This document shows positions 5,944 through 7,620 of a DNA stretch of 7,620 nt, one piece after another (the stretch's first letter is position 1; each line of letters begins with the position of its first letter). The DNA is taken from the NCBI GenBank assembly GCA_937950605.1, contig CALFDA010000089.1:1-7620 (forward strand). Reading direction: 5' to 3'. The position numbers and the translations under genes are program-made. The notes under the pieces are model-generated. The model was not told the origin of the DNA, searched no databases, and saw only the letters and a program-made list of their open reading frames with translations. The DNA comes from an uncultured PS1 clade bacterium (GTDB lineage Bacteria > Pseudomonadota > Gammaproteobacteria > PS1 > Pseudothioglobaceae).

Positions 5944-6052
5944 AAAACAATCATCAAGAAAACATCTATAAATTGCGCATATTTATAAACATTAATACCT
6001 AATTTTTTGGTTTTTCAGTTATTTTTTGTTTTTTGCAATATTATTAGAATAG
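5944..6052. other. Convergent intergenic spacer between mrdA and ffh, no clear terminator
   Basis: The 109 bp between the two stop codons are very AT-rich. The only inverted repeat is TATAAAT (5967-5973) against ATTTATA (5981-5987) around TGCGCAT. It has no G-C pair in its arms and no T tract directly after it on either strand. T-rich stretches at 6003-6032 could assist release of plus-strand transcripts but have no hairpin before them. Termination may be Rho-dependent, or transcripts may overlap. Confidence 0.45.
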
Positions 6053-7459
6053 TCAAAACGGAAATTTGCCTCCGCCTGTAGGTAGCTTAAATTTTGATAA
6101 ATCTGGCATATGTTGTCCGCCTTGCATGCCTGCCATTTTTGCCATCATCTTTTGCATTTTTCCACCACCCATTTTCTTCATCTGTTTTTGCATTTTGTCA
6201 AACTGTTTGAGCAACTTGTTCACATCTTGTGGCAATGTGCCAGAACCCCGTGCGATACGATTTTTGCGTGAACCTTTAATAAGTTTGGTGTGTGCTCTTT
6301 CTTTTGGGGTCATAGAATCAATAATTGCTACCATTTTTTTAACCTCTACAGAACCCATAATTTGATTTTTTACGCTTTGCGGAATCTTCCCTATACCTGG
6401 TATTTTATCCATCATAGCTTCCATACCGCCCATTTGTTGCATTTGCAAAAGTTGCTCGCGCATATCAGCTAGGTTAAACTGCCCTTTAACTATTTTTTTG
6501 GCAGACTTTGCCGCCTTTTTACGACCAACTTTTTGCTCAATTTCTTCAATCAGTGAAAGCACATCACCCATACCCAATAGTCGTGAGACAATCCTATCTG
6601 GGTGAAAAGGCTCTAAAGCATCAATTTTTTCGCCAATACCTAAGAATTTAATCGGTTTACCAGTAATATGACGCACCGAAAGTGCTGCACCGCCACGCGC
6701 ATCACCATCTGTTTTAGTTAAAATCACACCTGTGAGCGGCAGAGTATCAGCAAAGACTTTGGCAGTATGTGCAGCATCTTGACCAGTCATTGAATCTAGA
6801 ACGAACAAAGTTTCAATAGGGTTGACCTTTTTTTGCAAAACTTGGATTTCATCCATCATTTTTTTGTCGACATGCAACCTGCCTGCAGTATCTACCAAAA
6901 GCACATCAAAAAATTGCTTCTGCGCGTGTTTTTTAGCTTTAGCAACAATTTTTTCTGGTTTTTCATTAGTATTAGACGGGAAACACTCCACCCCAACTTG
7001 CTCTGCTAACACTTCTAATTGTTTAATTGCCGCTGGACGATAAACATCGGCACTCACTACCAAAACTTTTTTATTCTCACGCTCTTTCAAATAACGTGCT
7101 AACTTAGCTATAGAAGTAGTTTTACCTGCGCCTTGTAAGCCTGCTAGCATCACCACAGCTGGAGGTTGTGTTTTTAAATTTAGACTTTGATTTTTACCGC
7201 CAATAATTTGAGTTAATTCTGATTCTACTAACTTAATAAAGGCTTGAGAAGGGCTAAGACCTTCAGCAACCTTTAAGCCGATAGCTTTTTCTTGCACTTT
7301 TCCAAGAAAGGTTTTAATAACTTCAAGCGCAACATCTGCCTCTAACAAAGCGCGACGTACCTCGCGTATAGCTTCTTTAATATTAGATTCAGAAAGTTTA
7401 TTTTTTCCCTGTAAGGCTTTAAAACTATTGGAAAGTCTATTGGTTAAATTGTCAAACAT
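6053..7459 (-). CDS. ffh: Signal recognition particle GTPase Ffh (SRP54 homologue)
   Basis: Ffh binds 4.5S RNA and the signal sequences of nascent inner-membrane proteins, and docks with FtsY in a GTP-dependent cycle that delivers ribosomes to SecYEG. The 468-residue product (E. coli 453) has the N-terminal four-helix N domain (about 1-90), the G domain with P-loop GLQGAGKTT (107-115), SADVYRPAA (136-144), DTAGRL (190-195) and TKTDGDARGG (248-257), and the methionine-rich M domain (about 328-445) with RIARGSG (401-407) in the RNA-binding helix-turn-helix. The C-terminus is Met, Lys and Gly rich and ends KFPF, slightly longer than in E. coli. The ATG complement at 7457-7459 gives the standard MFDNLT start; no Shine-Dalgarno is visible. 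It is divergent from a YpjD-like gene, a common gammaproteobacterial arrangement. The 4.5S RNA gene is not in the window. Confidence 0.98.
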   Translation of the reverse strand: MFDNLTNRLSNSFKALQGKNKLSESNIKEAIREVRRALLEADVALEVIKTFLGKVQEKAIGLKVAEGLSPSQAFIKLVESELTQIIGGKNQSLNLKTQPPAVVMLAGLQGAGKTTSIAKLARYLKERENKKVLVVSADVYRPAAIKQLEVLAEQVGVECFPSNTNEKPEKIVAKAKKHAQKQFFDVLLVDTAGRLHVDKKMMDEIQVLQKKVNPIETLFVLDSMTGQDAAHTAKVFADTLPLTGVILTKTDGDARGGAALSVRHITGKPIKFLGIGEKIDALEPFHPDRIVSRLLGMGDVLSLIEEIEQKVGRKKAAKSAKKIVKGQFNLADMREQLLQMQQMGGMEAMMDKIPGIGKIPQSVKNQIMGSVEVKKMVAIIDSMTPKERAHTKLIKGSRKNRIARGSGTLPQDVNKLLKQFDKMQKQMKKMGGGKMQKMMAKMAGMQGGQHMPDLSKFKLPTGGGKFPF

Positions 7460-7522
7460 TTTTTATACTATTAAGATGCAAGCGTTATATTATAATGGTT
7501 TGTATTTGCTTGGTTTGCAATT
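7460..7522. promoter_or_regulatory. Divergent promoter region between ffh and the ypjD-like gene
   Basis: The 63-bp spacer must hold the start signals for both directions, unless they lie inside the coding regions. ATTATAAT at 7489-7496 contains perfect TATAAT boxes on both strands: 7491-7496 on plus and 7494-7489 on minus. On the minus strand a TTGCAA lies 20 bp upstream of its box, a spacing too long for a good promoter. A plus-strand alternative is TTGTCA (7449-7454, inside ffh) with TAAGAT (7472-7477), 17 bp apart. Neither assignment is firm; the overlapping -10 boxes are seen directly. Confidence 0.45.
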
Positions 7523-7620
7523 ATGTTTTTGTCATATTTTTCAATTATTGCTTATTTATTATCAACCTCATTATTGATGCGTTTTTTTACTCGAGATAAT
7601 GTTAAACACAAGCATCAAAA
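7523..7620 (+). CDS. ypjD: CcsA/YpjD-family inner-membrane protein, N-terminal fragment (continues past the right edge)
   Basis: From the ATG at 7523 the frame stays open to the window end, giving 32 complete codons. The product starts with one hydrophobic helix (MFLSYFSIIAYLLSTSLLM, residues 1-19) followed by a polar, basic segment with several Lys and His residues. The YpjD/CorE group of the cytochrome c assembly (CcsA) superfamily has such an N-terminus, with eight or more membrane helices in the full protein, and is encoded divergently next to ffh in many gammaproteobacteria. The fragment is too short for any family motif, so the identification rests on position and topology. No Shine-Dalgarno is visible. 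A different small membrane protein remains possible. Confidence 0.6.
   Translation, partial: MFLSYFSIIAYLLSTSLLMRFFTRDNVKHKHQ

Noticed and set aside
5967..5979. A 13-base exact repeat (TATAAATTGCGCA) also present at 1264-1276
   Set aside because: A rough count for DNA of this composition predicts a few 13-base exact matches by chance in a window this long, and the two sites share no context.
6066..7043. Plus-strand open frames opposite ffh
   Set aside because: They are complements of the Met/Lys/Gly-rich and GTPase codons of ffh, with no independent start signals and improbable Cys/Phe-rich proteins.

Overview
The window is AT-rich chromosomal DNA that looks gammaproteobacterial. The smpB/ratA divergent pair, the mreB-mreC-mreD-mrdA cell-shape cluster, and ffh divergent from a CcsA/YpjD-type membrane gene are all arrangements known from that class. 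The AT richness, short gaps, scarce Shine-Dalgarno sequences and one decayed gene fit a streamlined or host-associated lineage, such as the sulfur-oxidising SUP05/Thioglobus and vent-symbiont group. That placement is an inference; no marker here fixes the genus.

Layout. Bases 1-24 (minus) are the first eight codons of smpB. Only 10 bp away, ratA (35-466, plus) runs in the opposite direction and is followed by two tandem hairpins (514-596). A 156-residue protein of unknown function follows (607-1077). The next 649 bp (1078-1726) hold no intact gene. They contain what I read as the collapsed remnant of a Xer-type tyrosine recombinase (1173-1441) and then the mreB leader, with a promoter candidate, an AT-rich inverted repeat and a hairpin that includes the mreB ribosome binding site. 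The core is a tight co-directional cluster: mreB (1727-2761), mreC (2791-3591), mreD (3593-4066) and mrdA/PBP2 (4078-5943). It converges on ffh (6053-7459, minus). A 63-bp divergent promoter region separates ffh from the start of a membrane protein gene that runs off the end (7523-7620).

Function. MreB filaments, MreC and MreD at the inner membrane, and PBP2 as the transpeptidase form the rod-complex (elongasome) that lengthens the side wall. The usual glycosyltransferase partner, RodA, is not next to mrdA here. SmpB (ribosome rescue), RatA (a START-domain protein linked to ribosomes or quinones) and Ffh (signal recognition particle GTPase) are housekeeping functions of translation and protein targeting.

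No new defence, mobile or biosynthetic system is visible. The points most worth a second look are the mreB leader, the recombinase remnant, the orphan protein at 607-1077 and a promoter candidate lying inside a terminator hairpin.
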